The notes under the pieces: generated by a model | What the model was told of the DNA's origin: nothing | Database searches by the model: none | Seen by the model: the letters and a program-made list of their open reading frames with translations, nothing else | Shown here: piece after piece, positions 1 to 6,117 of the stretch | Numbering within the stretch: the stretch's first letter is position 1 | How the letters are laid out: each line of letters begins with the position of its first letter | Translations under genes and position numbers: made by a program | Assembly (NCBI GenBank): GCA_019418025.1 | Contig: DYCR01000037.1 | Location: 1 to 17,289, forward strand | Direction: 5' to 3' | Length of the DNA stretch: 17,289 nucleotides | Origin: Clostridiales bacterium | GTDB taxonomy: Bacteria > Bacillota > Clostridia > Oscillospirales > Oscillospiraceae

Positions 1-216
1 AAGAGACAGGGGGATGTTGATGATCAGATTCATATATCCGACATTGATCCCCAAGACGTACTGGATCATGGTGCATAGACCGTTTAATCCGGCGGGAGCG
101 AACTTGTTGGGAAAGACAAACAATTGGTAATTGATGGCACTGATCAGCGCCAGACCGATGATCACGACATAGGTGAAGCATTTCTTTTTCGGAAACATGT
201 ATTCTTCTTTTACCAT
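1..216 (-). CDS. YitT family membrane protein, N-terminal part
   Basis: The first 72 codons of a minus-strand gene are present; the rest lies beyond the left edge. After a short basic start (MVKEEYMFPKKK) comes a hydrophobic helix, then the segment FPNKFAPAGLNG and a second helix ending NLIINIPLSL. A helix followed by an AGxxG loop and an N-x-P-L motif is typical of the YitT/DUF161 family of multi-spanning membrane proteins, whose transport role is poorly defined. The start at 216 has CGGAG ten bases upstream; an internal ATG at 198 is possible. The gene diverges from lexA and has its own two promoter candidates. Family assignment is fairly secure from this much sequence; function is not. Confidence 0.75.
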   Translation of the reverse strand, partial: MVKEEYMFPKKKCFTYVVIIGLALISAINYQLFVFPNKFAPAGLNGLCTMIQYVLGINVGYMNLIINIPLSL

Positions 217-240
217 AACCTTAAAACTCCGTTTTATCCC

Positions 241-299
241 ATTATAATCAGGCGTGCTTTAATATGACAAATCATAGCACAAGGGCGTATCAGGGTCAA
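241..299 (-). promoter_or_regulatory. Tandem sigma-A promoters for the yitT-like gene
   Basis: Reading the minus strand, TTGACC (299-294) is followed after 17 bases by TATGAT (276-271), which carries an extended -10 TGC. A second promoter, TTGTCA (270-265), an 18-base spacer and TATAAT (246-241), lies nearer the gene. Both point to the divergent membrane gene. The upstream one starts about 25 bases from the LexA box, so shared control is possible but not shown. Confidence 0.65.
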
Positions 300-323
300 G
301 GGGACAAAGTGCAGGGAAATCAA

Positions 324-337
324 AAAACAAATGTTTG
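324..337. promoter_or_regulatory. LexA box (SOS operator)
   Basis: AAAACAAATGTTTG matches 12 of 14 positions of the Firmicutes LexA/DinR consensus CGAACRNRYGTTYG; only the first two bases differ. It overlaps the -35 hexamer of the lexA promoter, the expected place for autorepression. Confidence 0.75.
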
Positions 338-363
338 CTTTTTGGGCATTTTTGTGCTATGCT
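335..363 (+). promoter_or_regulatory. lexA promoter
   Basis: TTGCTT (335-340), a 17-base spacer, then TATGCT (358-363) preceded by TGC (extended -10). Transcription would begin near 370, downstream of an in-frame ATG at 331, which rules that ATG out as the lexA start. Confidence 0.7.
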
Positions 364-390
364 TCTTGTAAAAGAATTGGAGGGATGGAA

Positions 391-969
391 ATGCCACGTA
401 CGTCGGATAAATCTGAACAGATATTGGAATTTGTCAGCCGTTTTATCCAGGAAAATGGATATGCTCCGTCTGTCCGTGAGATCGGCGCCGGGGTCGGCCT
501 GAAATCCACCGCCTCAGTGAGCTATCACCTGCGGGCGTTACAGGAAAAGGGACTGCTGCAGGGGGGCGATGCCAAGGGCAAAAAGCGGGCAATCGTCACC
601 AATGCAAGATCGGGCCAGATCCCTGTGATCGGAGTTGTCACTGCGGGAATCCCGATCCTGGCGGTGGAAAATCAGGAGGGGATGATGCGTTGGGACGGAG
701 ACCCCAGCTGCTTTGCACTGCGCGTCCGGGGCGACAGCATGATCCACGCAGGGATATTGTCAGGGGATAAGGTCGTTGTGAGGCCCCAATCCACCGCCGA
801 TGACGGGCAAATCGTCGTTGCGCGCATCGGGGACGAGGCAACGGTCAAGCGCCTGCGCAAGCGGAACGGACAGATTTGGCTGATGCCGGAGAATCCGGCC
901 TATGAGCCGATCGACGGATCGGAAGCGGAGCTGGTGGGCTTAGTCAAGGCGGTCGTTCGGGAATACTGA
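391..969 (+). CDS. lexA: LexA repressor (SOS regulator, self-cleaving)
   Basis: A 192-residue LexA of normal length. The N-terminal winged helix (about 1-70) includes YAPSVREIGAGVGLKSTASVSYHLRAL, split here as YAPSVREIG and the recognition-helix part. The cleavage site is Ala85-Gly86 (VVTAGIP). The catalytic serine is Ser116 in RVRGDSM and the general-base lysine is Lys153 in ATVKRL. It represses DNA-damage genes and is inactivated by RecA-stimulated self-cleavage. The start at 391 is chosen because GGAGG lies seven bases upstream; ATG 385 sits too close to that site, and ATG 331 is upstream of the predicted transcript start. It appears monocistronic, with its own terminator and a LexA box over its promoter. 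Confidence 0.97.
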   Translation: MPRTSDKSEQILEFVSRFIQENGYAPSVREIGAGVGLKSTASVSYHLRALQEKGLLQGGDAKGKKRAIVTNARSGQIPVIGVVTAGIPILAVENQEGMMRWDGDPSCFALRVRGDSMIHAGILSGDKVVVRPQSTADDGQIVVARIGDEATVKRLRKRNGQIWLMPENPAYEPIDGSEAELVGLVKAVVREY

Positions 970-982
970 TCGCTCATCGTGA

Positions 983-1006
983 AAAAGCGCCCCTTTGGGT
1001 GCTTTT
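983..1006 (+). terminator. lexA intrinsic terminator
   Basis: Arms AAAAGCGCCC (983-992) and GGGTGCTTTT (997-1006) form a 10-bp stem with one G-U pair and a 4-base loop, ending in four T. It begins 13 bases after the lexA stop. The same arms recur at 1207-1230. Confidence 0.85.
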
Positions 1007-1031
1007 CAGCTTGTCAAAGAGGCTCCCGGAG

Positions 1032-1206
1032 TTTGCTGCCTTAGCGGCAAAAAGATAAAAAATCATGTTCCACGGGGGCGTGTACCTCGGGGAACATACT
1101 GCTCAGCCTGATGAGTGTGGAATTTATCCGTCAATGACGGGTAAATTATGCGCATGTCAGGCTGAAAAAATGCCAGAAAACCCTGAAAGGGATTTCTGGC
1201 AGGGTC
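1032..1206 (+). ncRNA. Candidate structured RNA (four consecutive hairpins)
   Basis: This fills most of the 376-base gap between lexA and the next gene and shows no convincing coding sequence. Four hairpins can be read: 1032-1051 (8 bp, loop CTTA); 1065-1097 (ATGTTCC/GGAACAT, then CGGGG/CCTCG); 1103-1165 (outer TCAGCCTGA/TCAGGCTGA, a 9x9 internal loop rich in possible G-U pairs, then a 12-bp stem 1121-1132/1136-1147); and 1171-1201 (TGCCAGAAA/TTTCTGGCA closing CCCT/AGGG). A terminator follows at once. A weak promoter (TTGCTG 1033-1038, TAAAAA 1056-1061) is possible but would start inside the first hairpins. The strand follows from the terminator. I do not recognise the family. It lacks RNase P, tmRNA and SRP signature sequences; 6S RNA or a Clostridia-specific motif are untested options. 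Confidence 0.5.
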
Positions 1207-1230
1207 AAAAGCGCCCTTGCGGGTGCTTTT
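1207..1230 (+). terminator. Intrinsic terminator of the candidate RNA
   Basis: AAAAGCGCCC (1207-1216), loop TTGC, GGGTGCTTTT (1221-1230), then T. The arms are identical to those of the lexA terminator; only the loop differs. Confidence 0.8.
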
Positions 1231-1284
1231 TCATATCCGGCGCAGTTAGATTGCAAACATTCCGTAAACATTGGACTTGAACGG

Positions 1285-1312
1285 TTGAAATCCCAGAAAT
1301 ATGCAATATAAT
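1285..1312 (+). promoter_or_regulatory. Promoter for the zinc-ribbon membrane protein
   Basis: TTGAAA (1285-1290), a 16-base spacer and a perfect TATAAT (1307-1312). This places the transcript start near 1319 and excludes the in-frame ATG at 1301. Confidence 0.7.
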
Positions 1313-1345
1313 ATGCGTATCAATCCAAAATACAAGGTGATCTCG

Positions 1346-1759
1346 ATGAAGAATATCTCTGGTTGGCTGCGGCGTGTGGGCACCAACCTTACCATGGGAA
1401 TGCAGCGGTTCATGTATGGAAGGTACGGACATGACCGGCTGAATATGGCACTGCTGACGGCTGGGCTGATACTATGTGTTATCTGTCTGTTTGTGCGGAG
1501 CGTTATGCTGGATCTGACCCTGATGCTCGGGGCTTATGCACTGCTGATCTGGTCGATGGTTCGTTGTTTTTCCAGAAATACCTATAAACGTTATCAGGAG
1601 AACCGGCGATTTTTGCTGATGATCGACCGGATCAAGGACCGTGACAATCGGTATTTTACCTGCCCCAAATGTCGGCAGACGGTTCGTGTCCCCAGAGGGA
1701 AGGGGAAAATATCCATCACATGTCCCAAGTGCAGAGAAAAATTTGTGAAAAAGACGTGA
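1346..1759 (+). CDS. Small membrane protein with C-terminal zinc ribbon
   Basis: 137 residues. An amphipathic basic N-terminus (1-32) leads to two adjacent transmembrane helices (about 34-52 and 54-72), then a charged linker, then a four-cysteine zinc ribbon with Cys106, Cys109, Cys126 and Cys129 (two CPKCR motifs around a basic VPRGKGK loop). The ribbon would face the cytoplasm if the basic tail stays inside. The start at 1346 is chosen because AAGGTGA lies five bases upstream and the promoter -10 overlaps the earlier ATG. The gene has its own promoter and terminator, so it is probably monocistronic. Similar zinc-ribbon membrane proteins are common hypothetical proteins in Clostridia. No function can be assigned; nucleic-acid or protein binding by the ribbon is only a guess. 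Confidence 0.8.
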   Translation: MKNISGWLRRVGTNLTMGMQRFMYGRYGHDRLNMALLTAGLILCVICLFVRSVMLDLTLMLGAYALLIWSMVRCFSRNTYKRYQENRRFLLMIDRIKDRDNRYFTCPKCRQTVRVPRGKGKISITCPKCREKFVKKT

Positions 1760-1791
1760 AAAAATCCTCCGATCATATCGGAGGATTTTTT
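1760..1791. terminator. Bidirectional terminator between convergent genes
   Basis: A 14-bp stem (1760-1773 with 1777-1790) around CCTCCGAT/ATCGGAGG, loop CAT. A runs on the left arm and T runs on the right give a U-tract in both directions. It lies between the plus-strand zinc-ribbon gene and the minus-strand PsiE-family gene. Confidence 0.9.
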
Positions 1792-1802
1792 ATATGCGGA
1801 GT

Positions 1803-2252
1803 TTAGTGGGGGCTTGATTGGTCGGAAGCGGTCATCTCCTCGGGAGGATCGTTTTCCAACCCCATGTGGAATTCCTTTCTGGGGATCAGGAACCGCTTGG
1901 CGGCAAACAGTGCCACGATACAAAGAATGCTCAGCAGATTATCAAGAGCGCCCCCGTGGCCTACCACGATGTATCGGGCGATTGCCATGATCAGAACCTC
2001 CAGAATGTTAGCAGGGGTCATATGCATCAGCAGCTTGACAAATTCCAGTCCGATGACAATGGCCAGAAGCTCCTGCAGGAACAGGTGGACCACGTTTTCC
2101 TGACGGAGATACTGGGGGTTGGAGAAGATCTGATATACATACATGACCAACAGCGCCACAAGGACACAGGTGGAAATGATCGCAATCAGTGTTTCAATGA
2201 ACATCAGGCTGCGCTCCAGAATATAGTCAAGCTTTTTCTTGAGTTTTATCAC
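1803..2252 (-). CDS. PsiE-family membrane protein
   Basis: 149 residues with about four hydrophobic helices (roughly 17-41, 60-78, 85-98, 104-122) and a charged C-terminal tail. The stretch LLAIVIGLEFVKLLMH followed by ARYIVVGHGG and LDNLLSILCIVALF parallels E. coli PsiE (YFEFIALIVKY, VRLIIVDHKSPLDVLIY). PsiE was found as a phosphate-starvation-inducible gene; its molecular role is unknown. The start is GTG at 2252, with AAGGAG seven bases upstream. It overlaps the end of the upstream GTPase gene by 26 bases, so translation is probably coupled and the two form one operon. Phosphate control is not evident in the sequence. Confidence 0.8.
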   Translation of the reverse strand: MIKLKKKLDYILERSLMFIETLIAIISTCVLVALLVMYVYQIFSNPQYLRQENVVHLFLQELLAIVIGLEFVKLLMHMTPANILEVLIMAIARYIVVGHGGALDNLLSILCIVALFAAKRFLIPRKEFHMGLENDPPEEMTASDQSSPH

Positions 2253-4845
2253 GGCGATTCTCCTTTTTCAAAAATTTTCGGTTTTCGTTTTGACGAAGAT
2301 TCTCCAGTTTGCTGCGAAGCTGGGTCTGGGCGGAGTCCATATCCTGCCACAACTCCCGAGCCGACATCCGCAGCACGCCGGAGCGGAAGCTGGACAGCTG
2401 GACCAGAGAATCGGAGCTTACCACTCGGACGTTGTAGTTGTTTCCGATCTGTCCGGCAAAGGCCTCGATATAGGCATCTGCGGTCTGGCCTTCCTTGGTG
2501 TAGACGATCTGCATATGGTTGCGGGCCTGCTTCTGACCGGGGTTTCCCTTTGCGCGGTATCCGTCGAATACCAGAACCACCTGAAAATGTCGGAAGCTTG
2601 AGTAGTTGTCCAGCTGCTCGATCAGGCGCTGACGCGCCAGAGCGATATCCAGTTTAGCCATTTCGTCAAGCTCGTTATCGGCAAATAGGACGTTGTAGCC
2701 GTCGATGATCAGCAGGGTCTCCTTCGGCGGGGCAATGGGCATCAGATCCTTGGCCGGGCGGTTTGCAGGCGCGGTATACTGCCGTCTGCGCACAGGGCCG
2801 AATTCCCGCTCCATGATCCGCTCCAGCTCCATATCATCCAAACGCAGGTTCCTTGTGACAATCTGGGGCTCGGGATCTGGTGCAAGAATACTGGAAAGGT
2901 GCATATACTCCCGTACCCGATCCCACTTGACGTTGAAGCCGGCACCGTGGGCGCAGAACACCGAGTCCGGCGTGTTAGGCAGGTCTGCCTCCGGGTCATA
3001 AGCCAAGGTGTCTATGATGGCGGCGGCATTATGGCAGGGGCGGTATCCGGCAGGTCCTGTTTGGAAAATCCCCAGTCCATGGGTGTATGATGCCACGTCG
3101 GATGCATAGTCACCGACCTCCGACACGGGGACAGTGCCGCGCAGGACGGAAAATTCGCCGCCGGAGGTTGGGGGATCGAATATGCCGGACATGGTGCGGA
3201 TATCTGTGATGGCGCGGCCGATCTGGGCTGCGGGAACGGTGAGGACAAATGTGTACCACGGTTCCAGCAGGACGCTTTTTGCCTGCATCAGCCCTTGGCG
3301 AATGGCCCGATAGGTTGCCTGACGGAAATCGCCGCCCTCTGTATGCTTGGGATGGGCCCGTCCGGAAACCAGAGTGATTTTCAAATCCGTGATGGGAGAG
3401 CCGGTCAGCACGCCCACATGCTGTTTTTCTGCAATATGGCTCAGTATGAGGTTTTGGAAGTTGATGTCCAAAATGTCCTGAGAGCAGGCGGATGTGATGG
3501 TGATGCCGCTTCCTGGCTCACCGGGTTCCATCAGCAGATGGACCTCGGCATAATGACGCAGAGGCTCAAAGTGACCGACTCCCTCCACGGTATCGGAGAT
3601 GGTCTCCTTATAGGAGATCTGCCCCGTACCAAAGGAGGCCTGCAAATCGAACCGTTCCCGCATCAGGCTTTCCAGAATCTCCAGTTGTACCTTGCCCATC
3701 AGCTTGACTTGGATCTGCTTCAGCCGTTCGTCCCAGAGGATCTGAAGCTGCGGGTCCTCTTCCTCGAGCTGACGAAGCTTCGGCAGGACAGTCAGCGGGT
3801 CCCTGCCCTCGGGAAGATTCAGCCGGTAGCACATGACGGGCTCAAGAACCGGCTTAACAGCATGGGTTTGGGCACCGAGCATTTGACCGGGGTAGGTTGC
3901 GCTAAGACCTTGAATGGCACAGCAGTGCCCCGGCAGGATCTGCTCTGCCTGAGTGAACTGTGCGCCGGAGTAGAGCCGGAGCTGAACGCATTTTTCCGTG
4001 TGTGATGCTCCCTGACGGTCCTGATAGACAAGCGGGGAGCGAACCCTGAGGGAACCGCCGGTGACCTTTACCCAAGTCAATCTGGTACCCTGAGCATCCC
4101 GTGAAACCTTGTAGACCCGGGCTGAAAATTCAGAAGGGTATTCTTTTTGCGGCGCGCAGTCCTCCAAAAGCCGGATCAGTGTGTCTACGCCGTCTAATTT
4201 GAGGGCGGAGCCAAAGCAGCAGGGGAACACCTTACGGGCGGCAACCAATGAGCGGATGCTTTCCGGCGGGATCGTGCCGTGGGAGAGATACTGCTCCAGT
4301 ACCGCCTCGTCGCAGACTGCCACAGACTCTGCAACGGCGGCAGGGTCAGCCGTGAAATCGATGATGCTTTCAGACAGGCCTGCCTGAAGCCGTGCAAGCA
4401 GAGCCTGCCGGCCCGGTCCGGGCAGATCCATTTTGTTGATGAAAAGGAATGTGGGGATCTGATAACGCTGAAGCAGGCTCCATAGGGTCAGTGTGTGCGC
4501 CTGAATCCCGTCAGACCCGTTGATGACCAAAACGGCACAGTCGAGGATCTGCATGGTTCGTTCTGCTTCTGCCGAGAAGTCCACGTGACCCGGGGTGTCC
4601 ACCAGTGTCAGCTCCAAACACTGAGTTTGCAGCAGTGCCAGCTTGGAAAAAATGGTGATCCCTCGCTGCTGCTCCAAAACGTGGTTGTCGAGAAATGCGT
4701 CCCTGTGATCAACGCGGCCCAATTGGCGGCGCGTGCCGGTGGTGTAGAGCAGCGCCTCGGATAGGGTGGTTTTGCCGGCATCTACATGGGCAAGCAAACC
4801 AACACACAGCGGGGATTTTTGGTTGGGTAGTCGGTCTTTGTTCAA
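2227..4845 (-). CDS. TetM/EF-G-like ribosomal GTPase fused to Rae1/YacP-type NYN nuclease
   Basis: About 872 residues (877 if started at GTG 4860; numbers below use that form). Residues 18-690 form a TetM/TetO-like translation GTPase: P-loop AHVDAGKT (24-31), RGIT (66-69), DTPGH (88-92), NKMD (142-145), GSALK (217-221), then EF-G-like domains. Residues 714-845 form a NYN domain of the YacP/Rae1 type: IIDGYNVLF, VFDGYRAKG, TADAYIE, VSSDS and SGVLRMSAREL, with candidate catalytic acids Asp720, Asp766, Asp795 and Asp817. B. subtilis Rae1 cleaves mRNA in the ribosomal A site, the site RPP GTPases also approach. Where TetM has its YSPVSTPADF-type loop this protein has HPKHTEGGDF, so tetracycline resistance is not predicted. 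TTG 4845 is preferred because GAGGG lies eight bases upstream and the promoter leaves GTG 4860 without a ribosome site. A charged tail (850-877) follows. Confidence 0.88.
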   Translation of the reverse strand: MNKDRLPNQKSPLCVGLLAHVDAGKTTLSEALLYTTGTRRQLGRVDHRDAFLDNHVLEQQRGITIFSKLALLQTQCLELTLVDTPGHVDFSAEAERTMQILDCAVLVINGSDGIQAHTLTLWSLLQRYQIPTFLFINKMDLPGPGRQALLARLQAGLSESIIDFTADPAAVAESVAVCDEAVLEQYLSHGTIPPESIRSLVAARKVFPCCFGSALKLDGVDTLIRLLEDCAPQKEYPSEFSARVYKVSRDAQGTRLTWVKVTGGSLRVRSPLVYQDRQGASHTEKCVQLRLYSGAQFTQAEQILPGHCCAIQGLSATYPGQMLGAQTHAVKPVLEPVMCYRLNLPEGRDPLTVLPKLRQLEEEDPQLQILWDERLKQIQVKLMGKVQLEILESLMRERFDLQASFGTGQISYKETISDTVEGVGHFEPLRHYAEVHLLMEPGEPGSGITITSACSQDILDINFQNLILSHIAEKQHVGVLTGSPITDLKITLVSGRAHPKHTEGGDFRQATYRAIRQGLMQAKSVLLEPWYTFVLTVPAAQIGRAITDIRTMSGIFDPPTSGGEFSVLRGTVPVSEVGDYASDVASYTHGLGIFQTGPAGYRPCHNAAAIIDTLAYDPEADLPNTPDSVFCAHGAGFNVKWDRVREYMHLSSILAPDPEPQIVTRNLRLDDMELERIMEREFGPVRRRQYTAPANRPAKDLMPIAPPKETLLIIDGYNVLFADNELDEMAKLDIALARQRLIEQLDNYSSFRHFQVVLVFDGYRAKGNPGQKQARNHMQIVYTKEGQTADAYIEAFAGQIGNNYNVRVVSSDSLVQLSSFRSGVLRMSARELWQDMDSAQTQLRSKLENLRQNENRKFLKKENRRDKTQEKA

Positions 4846-4877
4846 AGGAATGGCCCTCACTTGTGATTAGTGCTGTC

Positions 4878-4906
4878 ATTATATCACAGGAGCGGCCAAT
4901 AGTCGA
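4878..4906 (-). promoter_or_regulatory. Promoter of the GTPase-PsiE operon
   Basis: On the minus strand, a weak -35 TCGACT (4906-4901), a 17-base spacer and a perfect TATAAT (4883-4878) with extended TGA. The transcript would start near 4871, about 25 bases before TTG 4845. Confidence 0.65.
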
Positions 4907-4973
4907 TACGGTGTTTTCCGATGGGCGGAGGGAAACGGAGGGGGGAATATGATTCGTAAACAATATTTAAAAA

Positions 4974-4995
4974 TTTGTTGCAGCAGTGCAACAAA
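4974..4995. promoter_or_regulatory. Palindrome 1, TTTGTTGCA-N4-TGCAACAAA
   Basis: A perfect 9-base inverted repeat around GCAG. It shares the core TGTTGCA-N4-TGCAACA with the palindrome at 5073-5090; centres are 97 bases apart. The TTGCA-N4-TGCAA geometry resembles Crp/Fnr-type sites, but the base content matches no regulator I can name. Confidence 0.6.
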
Positions 4996-5072
4996 GAAAT
5001 CCGAAAGGATGATGCGCAAGTGTGATAAAAACAGAGCATTGGGGGCGGTGGTTTTTCGGGGAAAGGGAAAGC

Positions 5073-5090
5073 TGTTGCACATGTGCAACA
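5073..5090. promoter_or_regulatory. Palindrome 2, TGTTGCACATGTGCAACA
   Basis: An exact 18-base palindrome sharing both 7-base arms with palindrome 1. It lies about 100 bases upstream of the promoter region of the DtxR-like gene. Two copies of the same arms in one intergenic region argue for binding by a dimeric regulator rather than chance. Confidence 0.6.
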
Positions 5091-5171
5091 AAAATAAGGT
5101 TGCAATGCCGATGGGGATGTGGTAGGGTATTACTGGAATTCAGGGGTTGCTGCGCCCGTTTCTTTGTTACG

Positions 5172-5201
5172 GTGACCGAGAGATCGGTTTTTTTGTATGA
5201 T
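5172..5201 (+). promoter_or_regulatory. Promoter of the DtxR-like regulator gene
   Basis: TATGAT (5196-5201) with a weak -35 GTGACC (5172-5177) at 18 bases. The predicted start near 5208 falls inside the operator at 5206-5221. A short hairpin (ACCGA-GAGA-TCGGT, 5175-5188) followed by seven T overlaps the promoter and might stop transcription arriving from upstream. Confidence 0.5.
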
Positions 5202-5205
5202 ATGG

Positions 5206-5221
5206 GTTAGCTATAACTAAC
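5206..5221. promoter_or_regulatory. DtxR-type operator before the regulator gene
   Basis: GTTAGCTATAACTAAC, an inverted repeat related to the DtxR/IdeR box (TTAGGTTAGSCTAACCTAA type). It covers the predicted transcript start and ends 15 bases before the ATG, an arrangement suited to autorepression. It differs at one position from the reverse complement of the site at 6118-6133. Confidence 0.7.
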
Positions 5222-5236
5222 TAAAGGGGAGAAGGG

Positions 5237-6076
5237 ATGCATATGCCGGAAATGCCTGAGGCACTGAAATTCAGGATCATGATGTGTCTGCTTATTTCTG
5301 GCCCGAGCAGCTGCTCGGTCACAGAGATCTCAAGAACATTGAACGAAAAGAAATACACAATTACCCGATCCATGAACCGCATGGAACAGGAGGGATTGGT
5401 TGACCGCTCCAATGTCCGATGCCCAGTTTTGACCCAGAAGGGCCGCACGCAGGCGGAGCGCTATCGGGAACGTGTTCGTCTGGCGCAGAACCATCTGCTT
5501 TATGAAGGGGTGGATGTGGAGCATGCCCGGCAGGATGCCTGCTCGTGGGCAATGTTTTGTTCGGATGCGCTGATGAATGTGCTTCGGGCAAACGATGAGC
5601 CCCATCGGATCAAGGAGGAGCTGAGAGAACGGCACACCTTCAGCGGCAGCGTGTTCTGCAAGAATATGAAGGACGGAGGCTACACCTTCCCGTTTATCAT
5701 TTATCGGGAGCATATGGAGGCCGATACACCGATTTCCTGTGTGAACGAAGGATTTGAACACCCTTGTACACTGCATGTGGAAAAAGGCGAGGGCGTTATT
5801 CAGCTGCGGATGCTCCCGATCCGGCAGGGCTCGGGAATTGATAAAGAGGAGCGCTGCGACTGCATTCAGTATGTGGAATATTTGGATTCGGGGCGGTTTA
5901 TAAGTGCCGAAATTGACGGCACCATCGTCTCTATCCCGATGCAGGCCCTGTCATTTGTGAACATGGGTACGGGCGCTGATCGGCTTTTTCATGGGAGCGT
6001 CGGACTGAGACTGCGGTGCAGCTGCTCTGACGGGCAGGCATATGAAACGAAGGCAACCTTTACGATTTTGATTTGA
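5237..6076 (+). CDS. DtxR-fold transcriptional regulator with unrecognised C-terminal domain
   Basis: 279 residues. Residues 10-75 form a winged helix (SVTEISRTLNEKKYTITRSMNRMEQEGLV). Residues 65-117 follow the DtxR/MntR dimerisation region: LTQKGRTQAERYRERVRLAQ matches DtxR LTPTGRTLATAVMRKHRLAE, and DACSWAMFCSD matches DEACRWEHVMSD. The cysteine ligand is kept (Cys102), but the Glu-His pair is Ala105-Met106, DtxR His79 aligns with Val80, Glu83 with Gln84 and His98 with Arg98. Residues 130-279 are not recognised; they are cysteine-rich (141, 168, 177, 207, 209, 261, 263, with CDC and CSC pairs). The start at 5237 follows GGGGAG by five bases; ATG 5243 is an alternative. Paired operators and position suggest it controls itself and the haem operon, as the DtxR-family MtsR controls streptococcal shr. 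Haem or redox sensing is speculation. Confidence 0.72.
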   Translation: MHMPEMPEALKFRIMMCLLISGPSSCSVTEISRTLNEKKYTITRSMNRMEQEGLVDRSNVRCPVLTQKGRTQAERYRERVRLAQNHLLYEGVDVEHARQDACSWAMFCSDALMNVLRANDEPHRIKEELRERHTFSGSVFCKNMKDGGYTFPFIIYREHMEADTPISCVNEGFEHPCTLHVEKGEGVIQLRMLPIRQGSGIDKEERCDCIQYVEYLDSGRFISAEIDGTIVSIPMQALSFVNMGTGADRLFHGSVGLRLRCSCSDGQAYETKATFTILI

Positions 6077-6117
6077 GCCACCCCGGCGGAAGATTTGCAG
6101 AAACAGACATGATATGA

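Larger units (their letters stand above)
4907..5171. other. Intergenic region between GTPase operon and haem regulator
   Basis: No convincing gene is seen. A GTG frame from 5022 (62 codons, cysteine- and tryptophan-rich) and an ATG frame from 5012 (37 codons) lack correctly spaced ribosome sites. The region holds two matching palindromes, listed separately. Its size and the palindromes suggest a regulatory region, or a short unrecognised transcript ending at the hairpin near 5175-5190. Confidence 0.5.

Noticed and set aside
1065..1280. A 71-codon frame after lexA
   Set aside because: It runs through the hairpins and a terminator, has no ribosome site and no family resemblance.
2227..4845. 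Tetracycline resistance gene (tetM-like)
   Set aside because: The GTPase is of this superfamily but carries HPKHTEGGDF in place of the TetM-type domain IV loop and has a nuclease fusion; resistance should not be inferred.
4974..5090. Rex operators
   Set aside because: Clostridial Rex sites are TTGTTAA-N4-TTAACAA. The arms here are TTGTTGCA and the TTGTT to AACAA spacing is two bases longer.
5012..5125. A possible 37-codon small protein (MRKCDKNRALG...)
   Set aside because: The AAAGG upstream is only about three bases from the ATG and the frame reads through a perfect palindrome; no support as a gene.
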